DNA of 64,000 nucleotides, from NCBI RefSeq assembly GCF_000473165.1, contig NZ_KI421504.1:3733070-3797069 (forward strand). The letters run 5' to 3'. The DNA comes from Leisingera aquimarina DSM 24565. GTDB lineage: Bacteria > Pseudomonadota > Alphaproteobacteria > Rhodobacterales > Rhodobacteraceae. The notes beneath the pieces were generated by a model, which saw only the letters and a list, made by a program, of their open reading frames with translations, was not told the DNA's origin and did not search any database. Both the position numbers and the translations under genes were made by a program. Shown piece after piece: positions 51,113 through 60,225 of the stretch. Each line of letters opens with the position of its first letter. Position 1 is the first letter of the stretch.

Positions 51113-53245
51113 ATGACAACTGATGTGACGAAGACGAGCGAGCTGATGGTACATAACAACAAAGTCTTGACCGTATCCTATGGAACCTTTTCCTGCACTT
51201 TGGAAGGGTTTGAGGATTCCTTCGGCACAATGAAGGCCATTGCCGAGTATTTCCGCGACCTGGCCTCCGATGACCGCTACTTTGGCGCCGAACCGCCTCA
51301 GCCTGACGCCGACATGCTGGCACGGATCGCCCAGCGCGAGATCGCCCGCCAGGTTGAGGCCCGCACCAGCGACGGCGGCATTCACCTGCGCGCCGCCACC
51401 CCGGCGCTTGGTGCCGCTACAGCTGAAGCCCCTGCTCCGGCACCAGCCGCGGAACCGGTTGCAGCACAACCCGCCCCGGCAGAGAAACCAGCAGAACCTG
51501 CCGTGCCCGAAGCCGCCGCAGAGGAAACCGCAGCGGCAGACACGATTGCTGCCGAAGCCTCCAATTCCGCCGCCGAAGCCGTCGCAGAGGAAGCCCAGGC
51601 CGCAGCAACAGAGATCGAGGAAGCCGCGGCAAAGACTGAGGCCGAAGCAGAAGAAACTGCGGACGTCATCACCGAAGCCGAAGCCGAAGCCGAAGCCGAA
51701 GCCGAAGCCGAAGCCGAAGCCGAAGCCGAAGCCGAAGAAACCATCGCCGCTGTGCTGGGAACCGCAAGCGAAGAAGAACCGGCCCCCGCCGTTGAACTGC
51801 TCGAAGTTACCGAAGCCGAGACCGGGCTCACCGAAGCGGAGGCGGAAGCAGAAGCAGAAGAACATCTGAACGAGGCAGAACCGGTCGAGGCAGAAGCCCC
51901 GGCTGCCGCCCCCGCCGCCGACAGCATCGCCGCCAAACTGCAGCGCATCCGTGCGGTGGTGGCACAGACCCCGGACGAAGACTTCACTGAAGACGAACAT
52001 GCCGACGACGTGCTGGAAAGCGCCGCCGAGGACATCTCCAACGCGCTGCTGGAGGATGACGGCGACGGCGCACCGGACTTCGCAGATGAAGGCGACGATG
52101 CAATCGCCAAGGCACTGGACCGCCTGGACCTGAACACCGGGGCCGCCGGCTCTGCAAGCGGTGACCCGGCACAAGGCAGCGACAGCCTGTTTGCCGGCCT
52201 GCAGGATGAAGACATCGCGCCGGCTGCTGCGGACTCCGCAGAAACCACAGACACCCGCAGCCCCGAAAACCTCCTGGCCGGCAGCACCGAGGACGAAGCG
52301 GCCGCTGCCAAACCTGCCCCGGCCCGTCCGGCGCGCGTGCGCATTACCAAGGTGAAACGCGCCGACTTTGACAAGGCCGTCGCGTCCGGTCGGCTGGAGG
52401 AGACCAAAGCCAGCGAAGCCCCCGCGCACGGGCAGCCGCCGCTGTCGGAGGAAGACGAAGCCGACCTGATGCGCGAACTGGCAGAGGTGGAGGCAGAAAT
52501 TCTGGCCGCTTCCGAGGGTCAGAACGCCGCCGGAACGCCCGCCGCCGCCGGGGAGTCCCCGGCCCAGGCCACAGCAGCCAGCCTGGCGGACAGCGATGTC
52601 TCCCGGCTGATGGCCGCCGCCGACGAAAAACTCGAGGATCCGGACACCGCCTCTTCCCGCGAGGCCTACAGCCAGCTGCGCGGCGCTGTCGCCGCTACCA
52701 AGGCCGAAGGCTCCGCAGGCGGCACCGCCGGCAGCGATGGCGCCAAGCCTTACCGCGAAGACCTGGCCAGCGTGGTCCGCCCGCGCCGCCCGGAACCCCG
52801 TTCGAACGCCTCGGAACGCCCGGCCAGCCCGGCCTCCCGCCCGGCTCCGCTGAAACTGGTGGCTGAACAGCGCATTGACGAAGGCAGCACTCCGCAGCAG
52901 CCGGTGCGCCCGCGCCGGGTCTCGGCTGCGGTTCTGGGCGATGAGAGCGACGGCGGCAGCAGCGGTTTTGCCTCCTACGCCGCCGAACGCGGCGCCGCAG
53001 AACTGCAGGAGCTGCTGGAAGCGGCAGCCGCCTACATGAGCTTTGTCGAAGGCCGCGACCACTTCTCGCGCCCGCAACTGATGAGCAAGGTGCGCAGCGC
53101 CGGCAGCAGCGACTTCAACCGCGAAGACGGGCTGCGGTCTTTCGGCCAGCTCTTGCGCGACGGCAAGATCGAACGCTCCGGCAACGGCCAGTTCACCGCC
53201 TCCGGCGACATCGGCTTCAAGCCCGGCAAACGCGCCGCGGGCTGA
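51113..53245 (+). CDS. Large acidic Glu/Ala-rich protein of unknown function
   Basis: 710 aa with conserved ends and a low-complexity middle. Residues 1-85 contain NNKVLTVSYGTFSCTLEGFE, then DSFGTMKAIAEYFRDLASDD, a motif conserved in alphaproteobacterial relatives. Residues about 95-270 are Glu/Ala/Pro-rich with an (EA)n run coded by ten GAAGCC units. A basic patch VRITKVKRADFDKAV lies near 405. The C-terminus has LQELLEAAAAYMSFVEGRDH and FGQLLRDGKIERSGNGQF, a small winged-helix-like end. No signal peptide or membrane segment is seen. I do not know its function; homologues carry vague names. A strong terminator follows. Confidence 0.75.
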   Translation: MTTDVTKTSELMVHNNKVLTVSYGTFSCTLEGFEDSFGTMKAIAEYFRDLASDDRYFGAEPPQPDADMLARIAQREIARQVEARTSDGGIHLRAATPALGAATAEAPAPAPAAEPVAAQPAPAEKPAEPAVPEAAAEETAAADTIAAEASNSAAEAVAEEAQAAATEIEEAAAKTEAEAEETADVITEAEAEAEAEAEAEAEAEAEAEETIAAVLGTASEEEPAPAVELLEVTEAETGLTEAEAEAEAEEHLNEAEPVEAEAPAAAPAADSIAAKLQRIRAVVAQTPDEDFTEDEHADDVLESAAEDISNALLEDDGDGAPDFADEGDDAIAKALDRLDLNTGAAGSASGDPAQGSDSLFAGLQDEDIAPAAADSAETTDTRSPENLLAGSTEDEAAAAKPAPARPARVRITKVKRADFDKAVASGRLEETKASEAPAHGQPPLSEEDEADLMRELAEVEAEILAASEGQNAAGTPAAAGESPAQATAASLADSDVSRLMAAADEKLEDPDTASSREAYSQLRGAVAATKAEGSAGGTAGSDGAKPYREDLASVVRPRRPEPRSNASERPASPASRPAPLKLVAEQRIDEGSTPQQPVRPRRVSAAVLGDESDGGSSGFASYAAERGAAELQELLEAAAAYMSFVEGRDHFSRPQLMSKVRSAGSSDFNREDGLRSFGQLLRDGKIERSGNGQFTASGDIGFKPGKRAAG
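51674..51733 (+). repeat. Hexanucleotide microsatellite (GAAGCC) x 10
   Basis: Ten perfect copies in a row, encoding Glu-Ala dipeptides in frame inside the acidic protein. Loss or gain of a unit would change protein length by two residues without a frameshift. Confidence 0.95.
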
Positions 53246-53264
53246 TCCCGGGCAGGACTAACAG

Positions 53265-53292
53265 AAAAGGCGGCCCCGCGAGGCCGCCTTTT
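53265..53292 (+). terminator. Rho-independent terminator after the acidic-protein gene
   Basis: AAAAGGCGGCC (53265-53275), loop CCGCGA, GGCCGCCTTTT (53282-53292) plus a further T, 20 nt past the stop. Confidence 0.9.
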
Positions 53293-53306
53293 TCATTTCC
53301 AGAACC

Positions 53307-53350
53307 AAAGCCGCTTCTTTCTGGTCTCAAATACCTCGGGGTGAATTGAC
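53307..53350 (-). repeat. Dispersed intergenic repeat, copy 5
   Basis: The minus strand reads GTCAATTCACCCCGAGGTAT, then TTGAGACCAGAAAGAAGCGG CTTT. It is nearly identical to the copy at 20774-20819 and lies between convergent gene ends. Confidence 0.65.
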
Positions 53351-53379
53351 CGCCAGGTCAAGAGGGGCAGCGCCCATCC

Positions 53380-53616
53380 TTATTTCTGATCCGCGTCGGG
53401 ATCTTCCTTGCCGACGCCGCGGAACACAAACTTGAACGGCAGCACCCAGACTACCCCCAGCGCCACATAAATCAGCAGCTCCAGCCACAGTGGCGGCCGA
53501 TCCAGCCAGTTCATCACCGTGACCGCAGCCACGATGTAAACCGGCATCCCGACCAGCAGGATCACCAGCGCCCAGCGCCGCCGGGCCTTGTAGCTCAGAC
53601 CATTTCCCTCAGCCAT
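53380..53616 (-). CDS. DUF2842-family small membrane protein
   Basis: 78 aa with two membrane segments (WALVILLVGMPVYIVAAVTV and LELLIYVALGVVWVLPFKFV). The end PFKFVFRGVGKEDPDA is the typical close of DUF2842. Its ATG overlaps the purA stop (TGATG), so it is coupled to purA, a pairing frequent in Rhodobacteraceae. Function unknown. Confidence 0.88.
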   Translation of the reverse strand: MAEGNGLSYKARRRWALVILLVGMPVYIVAAVTVMNWLDRPPLWLELLIYVALGVVWVLPFKFVFRGVGKEDPDADQK

Positions 53617-54929
53617 CAGTCGGCAAAGGGATCGGTCACCAGAATGGTGTCGTCCCGCTCCGGGCTGGTGGACAGCAGGGCTACCGGGCATTCGATCAGC
53701 TCTTCCACGCGTTTCACGTATTTGATCGCATTGGCCGGCAGGTCATTCCAGCTGCGCGCGCCTTCGGTGCTCTCGCTCCAGCCGGGCATTTCCTCGTAGA
53801 CCGGCGTGCAGCGAGCCTGGCTGTCGGCAGCTGTCGGCAGGTAATCCAGGCGTTCGCCGTCCAGATCATAGCCCACACAGATCTTCAGGGTCTCGAACCC
53901 GTCCAGCACATCCAGCTTGGTCAGCGAAATACCGTTGATGCCGGAGGTGGCGCAGGTCTGGCGCACCAGGCAGGCATCAAACCAGCCGCAGCGGCGCTGG
54001 CGGCCGGTGGTGGTGCCGAACTCATGGCCGCGGGTGCCCAGCCGGTCGCCATCCGCATCCGGCTTGCCGTCCGCATCCAGCAGTTCAGTCGGGAACGGGC
54101 CTTCGCCCACACGGGTGGTATAGGCCTTCACAATGCCCAGCACATAGTCGATCGAACCCGGCCCGATGCCCACGCCGGTTGCCGCCTGGCCCGCAATCAC
54201 GTTCGACGAGGTCACAAACGGATAGGTTCCGAAATCAATGTCCAAAAGCGCGCCCTGTGCACCCTCAAACAGGATCCGCTTGCCCGCCTTGCGCTTCTCG
54301 TTCAGCACTTTCCAGACCGGTGCGGCATAGGGCAGGATTTTCGGTGCGATCTCTTTCAGCTGCTCAATGAGTGCATCACGGTCAACTGCCTCAACACCCA
54401 GTCCCTTGCGCAGCGGATCATGATGCTGCAGCGCGCGGTCAACGCGGGCAATCAGCGTCGCCTCATCGGCCAGATCGGCCACACGGATCGCACGGCGGCC
54501 CACTTTGTCCTCGTAACACGGGCCAATGCCGCGGCCGGTGGTGCCGATCTTGGTGCCTTTCGAGGCTGCCTCTTCGCGCGCCCGGTCCAATTCGCCATGC
54601 AGCGGCAGGATCAGCGGTGTGTTTTCCGCAACCATCAGGGTTTCCGGAGTGATCTCAACACCCTGCGCCTGAACCGTGGCGATCTCTTTCATCAGGTGCC
54701 AGGGGTCCAGCACCACACCATTGCCGATGACCGACAGCTTGCCGCCTCGCACCACGCCCGAAGGCAGCGCGTGCAGCTTGTAGACCTTGCCGTCAATGAC
54801 CAGCGTATGGCCGGCGTTGTGGCCGCCCTGGAAGCGCGCGATGACGTCTGCACGCTCGCTCAGCCAATCCACGATCTTGCCTTTCCCTTCGTCGCCCCAC
54901 TGGGCGCCGACTACGACGACATTGGCCAT
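53616..54929 (-). CDS. purA: Adenylosuccinate synthetase
   Basis: GTP-dependent first committed step of AMP synthesis (437 aa). It starts [20 protein letters not shown] (phosphate loop and catalytic Asp13), then [12 protein letters not shown] with the catalytic His, [40 protein letters not shown] and the IMP/GTP segment [17 protein letters not shown]. Full length. ATG 54929. It is followed directly by the DUF2842 gene. Confidence 0.97.
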   Translation of the reverse strand: MANVVVVGAQWGDEGKGKIVDWLSERADVIARFQGGHNAGHTLVIDGKVYKLHALPSGVVRGGKLSVIGNGVVLDPWHLMKEIATVQAQGVEITPETLMVAENTPLILPLHGELDRAREEAASKGTKIGTTGRGIGPCYEDKVGRRAIRVADLADEATLIARVDRALQHHDPLRKGLGVEAVDRDALIEQLKEIAPKILPYAAPVWKVLNEKRKAGKRILFEGAQGALLDIDFGTYPFVTSSNVIAGQAATGVGIGPGSIDYVLGIVKAYTTRVGEGPFPTELLDADGKPDADGDRLGTRGHEFGTTTGRQRRCGWFDACLVRQTCATSGINGISLTKLDVLDGFETLKICVGYDLDGERLDYLPTAADSQARCTPVYEEMPGWSESTEGARSWNDLPANAIKYVKRVEELIECPVALLSTSPERDDTILVTDPFAD

Positions 54930-55570
54930 ATCCGGTCCTTTACAGTCTTGGTTCAAACCCACGCTCATATAGCGATGCTGCGCAAGCAGTGGAACCGCAA
55001 ATTCGCCGCAGTTGGCGCTAATTCACAGGGCACAGCGCCTTCCCCGCCCGGAATCAAGCCGCAGGCGCCGGGCGAACGTCTGCCCGCCCCTCCGGGCTGG
55101 CGCTTTCGAGAGGGCGGTTCGCCCTTGCCGGCTTGTTCGGACGTTGCATGGATAAATTGCCATACACAGCCGTTGCAGCGCCACCCCGCGGGCAGGCGCC
55201 CGCCCTCAGCATCAAGCCAACAACGCGGCACACCGCAGGGTGTTGCGCAACTAGCGCACGCCCCTTTCACGCCATCCTCACGCCCCTATGCCAGACAGCG
55301 AGCTGATCGAGATCACCCGCCATGGCGCCGCGCGCGGCGCCATGATACAAGGCCCAGGCATCTGTGAGGCTGCCTGGGCAATACCCGTAGACCGGCCCTG
55401 ATAAAAATGGGGGTCGCTCAGGAAATCCTGTCCGAGCAGGTCCCGAGAGGGTCTGTCCAATTCCACCCGGCGCCGCCGCCATCCTTATCCGGATCAGCGC
55501 TCAAACAGGCGAAGAAAGACACGTCACACCGCCCAACCGGATGGCCCCGCCGGCAGAACCTGCTGCGCGG
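54930..55570. other. Gene-free stretch upstream of purA and downstream of the nitrile hydratase operon
   Basis: 641 nt without a convincing gene. Short frames exist on the minus strand (for example 55278-55466), but none shows a domain or a good start. A perfect 24-bp palindrome lies at 55321-55344 and a 10-bp palindrome GTTGCGCAAC near 55240. It may be decayed DNA. Confidence 0.5.
55321..55344. repeat. Perfect 24-bp palindrome
   Basis: CATGGCGCCGCG followed at once by its exact reverse complement, with no spacer, inside the gene-free stretch. The function is unknown. Confidence 0.8.
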
Positions 55571-55903
55571 TCAATCGCTTAGCCGGACCGGCGCGCCATG
55601 CGGGGTCGACAGATAGGCCGCCTCCCAGCGGCTGCGCATCACCTCCGCCTCGGCAGGCGACGCCGCGCCCTCCTCGGCCAGAAACATCTCCAGCGTTTCC
55701 AGCCAGGCGCGAAAGTAATCCTCTCCGCCATCCAGCTCGCGGCTAAGGCCGTGGCGCCGCAAAGTGGCCGAGAACCGCTCCACCCACGCGCTCCATGTAA
55801 ACCGTCCGGCTTCATTCAGATGCACCGTCAGCGCAAAGACCTGCGCATGCCAAGGCTCGGAAAAGACCGGCTCCGGCGCAGCCGCCTCGGGACAGCTGCT
55901 CAT
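55571..55903 (-). CDS. Nitrile hydratase accessory protein (activator)
   Basis: 110 aa, related to the N-terminal half of the NHase beta subunit (FSEPWHAQVFALTVHLNEAG, then FTWSAWVERFSATLRR and DYFRAWLETLEMFLAEEG). Such P14K/NHase-activator proteins deliver cobalt or exchange subunits to mature the alpha subunit. It overlaps the beta-subunit stop by 4 nt and is the last gene of the operon. Confidence 0.85.
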   Translation of the reverse strand: MSSCPEAAAPEPVFSEPWHAQVFALTVHLNEAGRFTWSAWVERFSATLRRHGLSRELDGGEDYFRAWLETLEMFLAEEGAASPAEAEVMRSRWEAAYLSTPHGAPVRLSD

Positions 55904-56577
55904 AACGGCTCCAGATAGCTTTGCCACAGGTCCAAGACCACTTCGTCTTCGGGATGTTCGGCGTGCGCCCACAGCGTGCGCGCGGCAAAGCGCACTGCAT
56001 AAAGCGGCTCCGGCGCTTCGCCCAAACCATGCGCGCTGCTGTCCGGCAGCACATGGGTGCCATGCAGCCACAGGATATAGCCATGCGCCCCGGCGGCGTA
56101 CTGCGGCAGCCGGGTGTGGCCGCCATCCACCAGCGCGCTGTCAGCAGGGATTCGCACCCGCACCGCCTGCCCCGGATGAAACCTCGGCTTCGGCCCGCCC
56201 TCGCGGCTTGCCGGTCCGCCCTTGGCCAGCGCAGCGGCAACAGCATCGGCCTTCAAGGCCCGCTCCGCCAGCGCATGCAGTCCCGCAGCGCCCTGCCCTT
56301 GCAGGTCTTCGCGCGTCAGCACGCCCTTCTCAACCAGCAGATCCGCCAGCGCCGAGATCCATTTCTCGTAATAGGAAAACCGTGTGTAATCTTTGGGCGA
56401 CAGCCGCTCGCGGGCATGGCGGGAGGTGTCGATGTTCCACTGCCCCAGCGCGCCGCAGGCCAGCGTCACCGCCAGGGCGCGGGCGTGCCAGTTCTCGGCA
56501 AAGACCGGCGCGTCTTCGGCTTCAGGCACAACCGGTCCGTCGCCGAATCGTCCACCCATGTCATGCACCCGGGTCAT
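55900..56577 (-). CDS. nthB: Nitrile hydratase beta subunit
   Basis: 225 aa. It starts with the conserved [16 protein letters not shown], then [20 protein letters not shown] and [20 protein letters not shown] in the helical domain. The C-terminal SH3-like domain has [22 protein letters not shown] and [12 protein letters not shown]. With the alpha subunit it hydrates nitriles to amides. It overlaps the alpha-subunit stop by 4 nt. Confidence 0.93.
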   Translation of the reverse strand: MTRVHDMGGRFGDGPVVPEAEDAPVFAENWHARALAVTLACGALGQWNIDTSRHARERLSPKDYTRFSYYEKWISALADLLVEKGVLTREDLQGQGAAGLHALAERALKADAVAAALAKGGPASREGGPKPRFHPGQAVRVRIPADSALVDGGHTRLPQYAAGAHGYILWLHGTHVLPDSSAHGLGEAPEPLYAVRFAARTLWAHAEHPEDEVVLDLWQSYLEPL

Positions 56578-57188
56578 GACGGCACCTTTGCCAGACTCGT
56601 GCCGATCATACTGTCGCGGGTCACCAGCGCGGCCAGGTCTTCCTCGTTCAGATCCTCGGTGCCTTCAGGGCGCATCGGCAGCACCAGATAACGGACCTCC
56701 GCCGTCGAATCCCAGACCCGCACAGACGTCCCTTCGGGCAGGGTCACGCCAAATTCCGCCAGAACTTTACGCGGCTCACGCACCGCACGGGCACGGTAGG
56801 CGTCGGATTTGTACCAGCCCGGCGGAATACCCAAAAGCGGCCAAGGGTAACAGCTGCACAGGGTGCAAACGACCATATTGTGCTGCAGGGCCGTGTTCTC
56901 CACCACCACCATATGTTCACCCTGACGGCCATAGAAGCCAAGCTCTACCAGTACCGGATCAGCATCCGCCAGCAGCGCCGCCTTGAACTCCGGATCGCTC
57001 CAGGCGCGGGCAACAACGCGGGCGCCGTTCTGCGGGCCGATCCTGTTCTGATAGGTATCAATGATCTCCTCCAGCGCGGCGGGATCAATCAACCCCTTCT
57101 GGATGAGAATCGTTTCCAGCGCCTTCACCCGCAAGGCGGGATCGGGCGGCAAAAGGGCGTGCGGGTGGTCCGGATGATCATGGGGCAT
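56574..57188 (-). CDS. nthA: Nitrile hydratase alpha subunit, cobalt type
   Basis: 204 aa. The metal site [12 protein letters not shown] has Cys108, Cys111 and Cys113. The Thr between the first two Cys marks the cobalt type (iron enzymes have Ser there). Flanking motifs are [20 protein letters not shown] and [23 protein letters not shown] 57188 begins [10 protein letters not shown], a His-rich start. First gene of alpha-beta-activator; no amidase, aldoxime dehydratase or cobalt transporter adjoins. Confidence 0.95.
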   Translation of the reverse strand: MPHDHPDHPHALLPPDPALRVKALETILIQKGLIDPAALEEIIDTYQNRIGPQNGARVVARAWSDPEFKAALLADADPVLVELGFYGRQGEHMVVVENTALQHNMVVCTLCSCYPWPLLGIPPGWYKSDAYRARAVREPRKVLAEFGVTLPEGTSVRVWDSTAEVRYLVLPMRPEGTEDLNEEDLAALVTRDSMIGTSLAKVPS

Positions 57189-57358
57189 GAAGAAACTCTG
57201 CCCTGCCGCAAGTGCTTGCGTCCAGTCACAATGCACCGCACAGGACCTCTGACCGCACGTTACGCACCTGCCCCCTGAAGAAGCAAACTCCGCCCTTGCC
57301 CCCCCGGTCATTCTTGCCTATTTACCGCCCGATACTCAGCCAACCGCCGCAGGGGCCC

Positions 57359-57721
57359 ATGGAAAACGTTGTTCTCATCATCCATCTTCTTTTGGCTCTC
57401 GGCCTTATTGCCGTGGTTCTGCTGCAGCGCTCCGAAGGCGGCGGCCTTGGCATGGGCGGTGGCGGCGGCGGTGCTGTCTCCGGCCGCGCGGCAGCCACCG
57501 CGCTTGGCCGGCTGACCTGGATCCTGGCCATTGCCTTCATCTGCACCTCGATCACCCTGACCATCATGGCCGCGCAGAAATCCGCAGGCGCCTCGGTCAC
57601 CGACCGTCTGGCTGTGCCGCAGGCCGAAGAGCAGGGCGATGCGCCGGCCGCACCGCTGGGCAGCGATCTGCTGCCTCCAAGCGAAGGCGACAACGCTCCG
57701 CTGGTTCCCAGCGCAGACTGA
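57359..57721 (+). CDS. secG: Protein translocase subunit SecG
   Basis: 120 aa with two membrane segments: VVLIIHLLLALGLIAVVLLQ at the start and LGRLTWILAIAFICTSITLT after the cytoplasmic RSEGGGLGMGGGGGGAVSGR loop typical of SecG. The C-terminal tail of about 40 residues is polar and poorly conserved. It is part of SecYEG in the inner membrane and precedes pyrG, a common order in alphaproteobacteria. Confidence 0.93.
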   Translation: MENVVLIIHLLLALGLIAVVLLQRSEGGGLGMGGGGGGAVSGRAAATALGRLTWILAIAFICTSITLTIMAAQKSAGASVTDRLAVPQAEEQGDAPAAPLGSDLLPPSEGDNAPLVPSAD

Positions 57722-57893
57722 CACACTACACCTTGAGAGGGTTTTAGGAACCGCAACAGCATCTTGCGGTTCCCTTGCGTTGTTTGCGCGAATCCTTTAT
57801 ATATGAAGTCCCGTGATGCTGCGGTTTTTGGGGTGATTCCAATCACCGCCGGGCAGCTGAAATCTGACTTCTCACGGGGGCAGCCGAATACAT

Positions 57894-59537
57894 ATGGCGC
57901 GTTTTATCTTCATCACCGGCGGTGTTGTTTCATCCTTGGGCAAAGGCCTGGCTTCGGCCGCGCTTGGCGCCCTTCTGCAGGCGCGGGGCTACTCGGTCCG
58001 CCTGCGCAAGCTGGACCCCTATCTGAACGTCGATCCTGGCACCATGAGCCCGTTTGAACACGGCGAAGTCTTTGTCACGGACGATGGCGCCGAGACCGAC
58101 CTGGACCTGGGCCACTACGAACGGTTCACCGGGGTGCCTGCGCGCAAGAGCGACTCGATCTCGTCAGGCCGGATCTATACCAACGTGCTGGAGAAAGAGC
58201 GCCGCGGCGACTACCTGGGCAAGACCATCCAGGTCATTCCGCATGTCACCAACGAGATCAAAGACTTCATCTCCATCGGCGAGGATGAGGTCGACTTCAT
58301 GCTGTGTGAAATCGGCGGCACCGTCGGCGACATCGAAGGGCTGCCCTTCTTTGAAGCCATCCGCCAGTTCGCCCAGGACAAGCCGCGCGGCCAGTGCTTG
58401 TTCATGCACCTGACCCTGCTGCCCTATATCAAGGCGTCCGGCGAGCTGAAGACCAAACCGACCCAGCACTCGGTCAAGGAGCTGCGCTCGATCGGGCTGG
58501 CACCGGACATTCTGGTCTGCCGTTCCGAAGGGCCGATCCCGAAGAAAGAGCGCGAAAAGCTGGCTCTGTTCTGCAACGTGCGCCCCGACAGCGTGATTGC
58601 CGCGCAGGATCTGAAATCCATCTACGAGGCGCCGCTGGCCTATCACCGCGAAGGCATGGATCAGGCGGTTCTGGATGCCTTCGGCATCTCCCCTGCCCCC
58701 AAGCCGAACCTGGCCCGCTGGGAAGATGTGGCAGACCGCATCTACAACCCCGAAGGCGAAGTGAAGGTGGCCATTGTCGGCAAATACACCCAGCTGGAAG
58801 ACGCCTATAAATCCATCGCCGAGGCGCTGACCCACGGCGGCATGTCAAACCGGGTGAAGGTGAAGATCGAATGGGTCGATGCCGAGCTGTTCGACAAGGA
58901 AGACGCCGCTCCCTATCTACAGGGCTACCATGCAATCCTGGTGCCCGGCGGCTTTGGCGAGCGCGGCACCGAGGGCAAGATCAAGGCAGCGCAGTATGCG
59001 CGGGAAAACGACGTCCCCTACCTGGGCATCTGCCTTGGCATGCAGATGGCCGTGATCGAGGCCGCCCGCAATGTGGCGGGCATCACCGAGGCCGGTTCGG
59101 AAGAATTCGACCACGAGGCCGGCAAGAAACGGTTCGAGCCGGTGGTCTATCACCTGAAGGAATGGGTACAGGGCAACCACAAGGTCAGCCGCAAGGCGGA
59201 TGACGACAAGGGCGGCACAATGCGTCTGGGCGCCTATGACGCGGCGCTGGCCGAAGGGTCCAAAGTGGCCGGCGCCTATGGCAGCACCCATATCGAAGAA
59301 CGCCATCGCCACCGCTATGAGGTGGACATCAAATACCGCGAGAAGCTGGAAGAATGCGGGCTGAACTTCTCGGGCATGTCGCCGGACGGCCGCCTGCCGG
59401 AAATTGTGGAATGGAAAGACCATCCGTGGTTCATCGGCGTGCAATTCCACCCGGAACTGAAATCCAAGCCCTTTGCGCCGCACCCGTTGTTTGACGATTT
59501 CGTCCGCGCCGCCAAGGAGACTTCGCGGCTGGTCTGA
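57894..59537 (+). CDS. pyrG: CTP synthase
   Basis: Makes CTP from UTP, ATP and glutamine (547 aa). The synthetase domain starts [20 protein letters not shown] and includes [20 protein letters not shown] and [20 protein letters not shown]. The class I glutamine amidotransferase domain has the nucleophile Cys in [12 protein letters not shown], and the His-Glu pair in [12 protein letters not shown]. Full length. A strong terminator follows. secG lies upstream on the same strand. Confidence 0.97.
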   Translation: MARFIFITGGVVSSLGKGLASAALGALLQARGYSVRLRKLDPYLNVDPGTMSPFEHGEVFVTDDGAETDLDLGHYERFTGVPARKSDSISSGRIYTNVLEKERRGDYLGKTIQVIPHVTNEIKDFISIGEDEVDFMLCEIGGTVGDIEGLPFFEAIRQFAQDKPRGQCLFMHLTLLPYIKASGELKTKPTQHSVKELRSIGLAPDILVCRSEGPIPKKEREKLALFCNVRPDSVIAAQDLKSIYEAPLAYHREGMDQAVLDAFGISPAPKPNLARWEDVADRIYNPEGEVKVAIVGKYTQLEDAYKSIAEALTHGGMSNRVKVKIEWVDAELFDKEDAAPYLQGYHAILVPGGFGERGTEGKIKAAQYARENDVPYLGICLGMQMAVIEAARNVAGITEAGSEEFDHEAGKKRFEPVVYHLKEWVQGNHKVSRKADDDKGGTMRLGAYDAALAEGSKVAGAYGSTHIEERHRHRYEVDIKYREKLEECGLNFSGMSPDGRLPEIVEWKDHPWFIGVQFHPELKSKPFAPHPLFDDFVRAAKETSRLV

Positions 59538-59609
59538 GGTTTTGTGCGGCAGGCGGGTCTTCTCCCGCCCGTCGCTTGGCTCATGACACATGAGCCGCGC
59601 CCGTTGGGC

Positions 59610-59632
59610 CCTGCGCCGCTTCGCGGCGCAGG
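59610..59632. repeat. GC hairpin after pyrG
   Basis: CCTGCGCCGC (59610-59619), loop TTC, GCGGCGCAGG (59623-59632), just before the T-tailed terminator. It is the first of two stacked stems. Confidence 0.6.
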
Positions 59633-59643
59633 GAGAATACGGA

Positions 59644-59670
59644 AAAAGGCGGGCCAATGGCCCGCCTTTT
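59644..59670. terminator. Bidirectional terminator between pyrG and the DUF983 gene
   Basis: AAAAGGCGGGCC (59644-59655), AAT, GGCCCGCCTTTT (59659-59670), a perfect 12-bp stem between convergent genes. Confidence 0.9.
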
Positions 59671-59699
59671 ACATTTTTATTGATTGGTTTCAGGCCGGG

Positions 59700-60080
59700 T
59701 TAGAACCCGTGCATCCGCTTGGCCCATTGATAGGCCACTACCAGCCCCTTCATCCGCGGCAGCATCACCAGCGAGGCCCCCACCGTGATCACCGACATGA
59801 TGATTGCCAGTGTCCAGGGATCCGGCCGCAGCTGGGTGTAGACGATGTGCAGCGCAAAACCGAGGATGTGGCCGACCACCAGGATGGTCAGATAGGCCGG
59901 GCCGTCATCGGCGCGCTGGTGGTGCAGCTCCTGGGCGCATTCGCTGCAGCTGTCGTTCACCTTGAGATAGCTGTGCAAGAGCTTGCCCTCACCGCAATTC
60001 GGGCAGCGCAGCCGCAGCCCCTTCAGCAAGGCAGGTTTCATTTCCCGCTGATCCTGTTGCAAAACATCCATCCCAGTCAT
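59700..60080 (-). CDS. DUF983-family zinc-ribbon membrane protein
   Basis: 126 aa. It starts with GLRLRCPNCGEGKLL and NDSCSECAQEL, two Cys pairs forming a zinc ribbon. Two membrane segments follow (YLTILVVGHILGFALHIVYT and LAIIMSVITVGASLVMLPRM). The ATG at 60080 is preceded by AAGGAG. It diverges from a MocR regulator and may be its target. Function unknown. Confidence 0.9.
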   Translation of the reverse strand: MTGMDVLQQDQREMKPALLKGLRLRCPNCGEGKLLHSYLKVNDSCSECAQELHHQRADDGPAYLTILVVGHILGFALHIVYTQLRPDPWTLAIIMSVITVGASLVMLPRMKGLVVAYQWAKRMHGF

Positions 60081-60126
60081 CGCACGTCTCCTTGGGGTTT
60101 GCGGCCAGATACCGCGATTCCAAGAA

Positions 60127-60149
60127 TGATTGCAATCAATTTGCAATCA
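60127..60149. promoter_or_regulatory. Candidate MocR operator
   Basis: TGATTGCAATCA (60127-60138) is a perfect palindrome and is followed by a second TTGCAATCA (60141-60149), giving direct repeats with an 11-nt period. It lies between the divergent DUF983 and MocR genes. MocR proteins typically bind direct or mixed repeats near their own start. Confidence 0.6.
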
Positions 60150-60225
60150 TATATATTGTATTTATTGACGCGGTCAGCCATTGAACCAATCAATTACGGA
60201 ACAATCACCCCTGGAGATTCTGCAG

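Noticed and set aside
51674-51733. A CRISPR-like array
   Set aside because: The repeat unit is 6 nt without spacers and lies in frame in a coding region. No array of 25-40 nt repeats was seen anywhere in the window.
51002-53077. A 691-residue minus-strand reading frame opposite the acidic protein
   Set aside because: It is Gly/Phe-rich only because it reads the complement of GAAGCC-type codons. The plus-strand protein has conserved ends, a fitting codon pattern and its own terminator.
55278-55466. A small gene between purA and the nitrile hydratase operon
   Set aside because: 62 residues without a ribosome-binding site or family match; it overlaps a second frame and contains the 24-bp palindrome.
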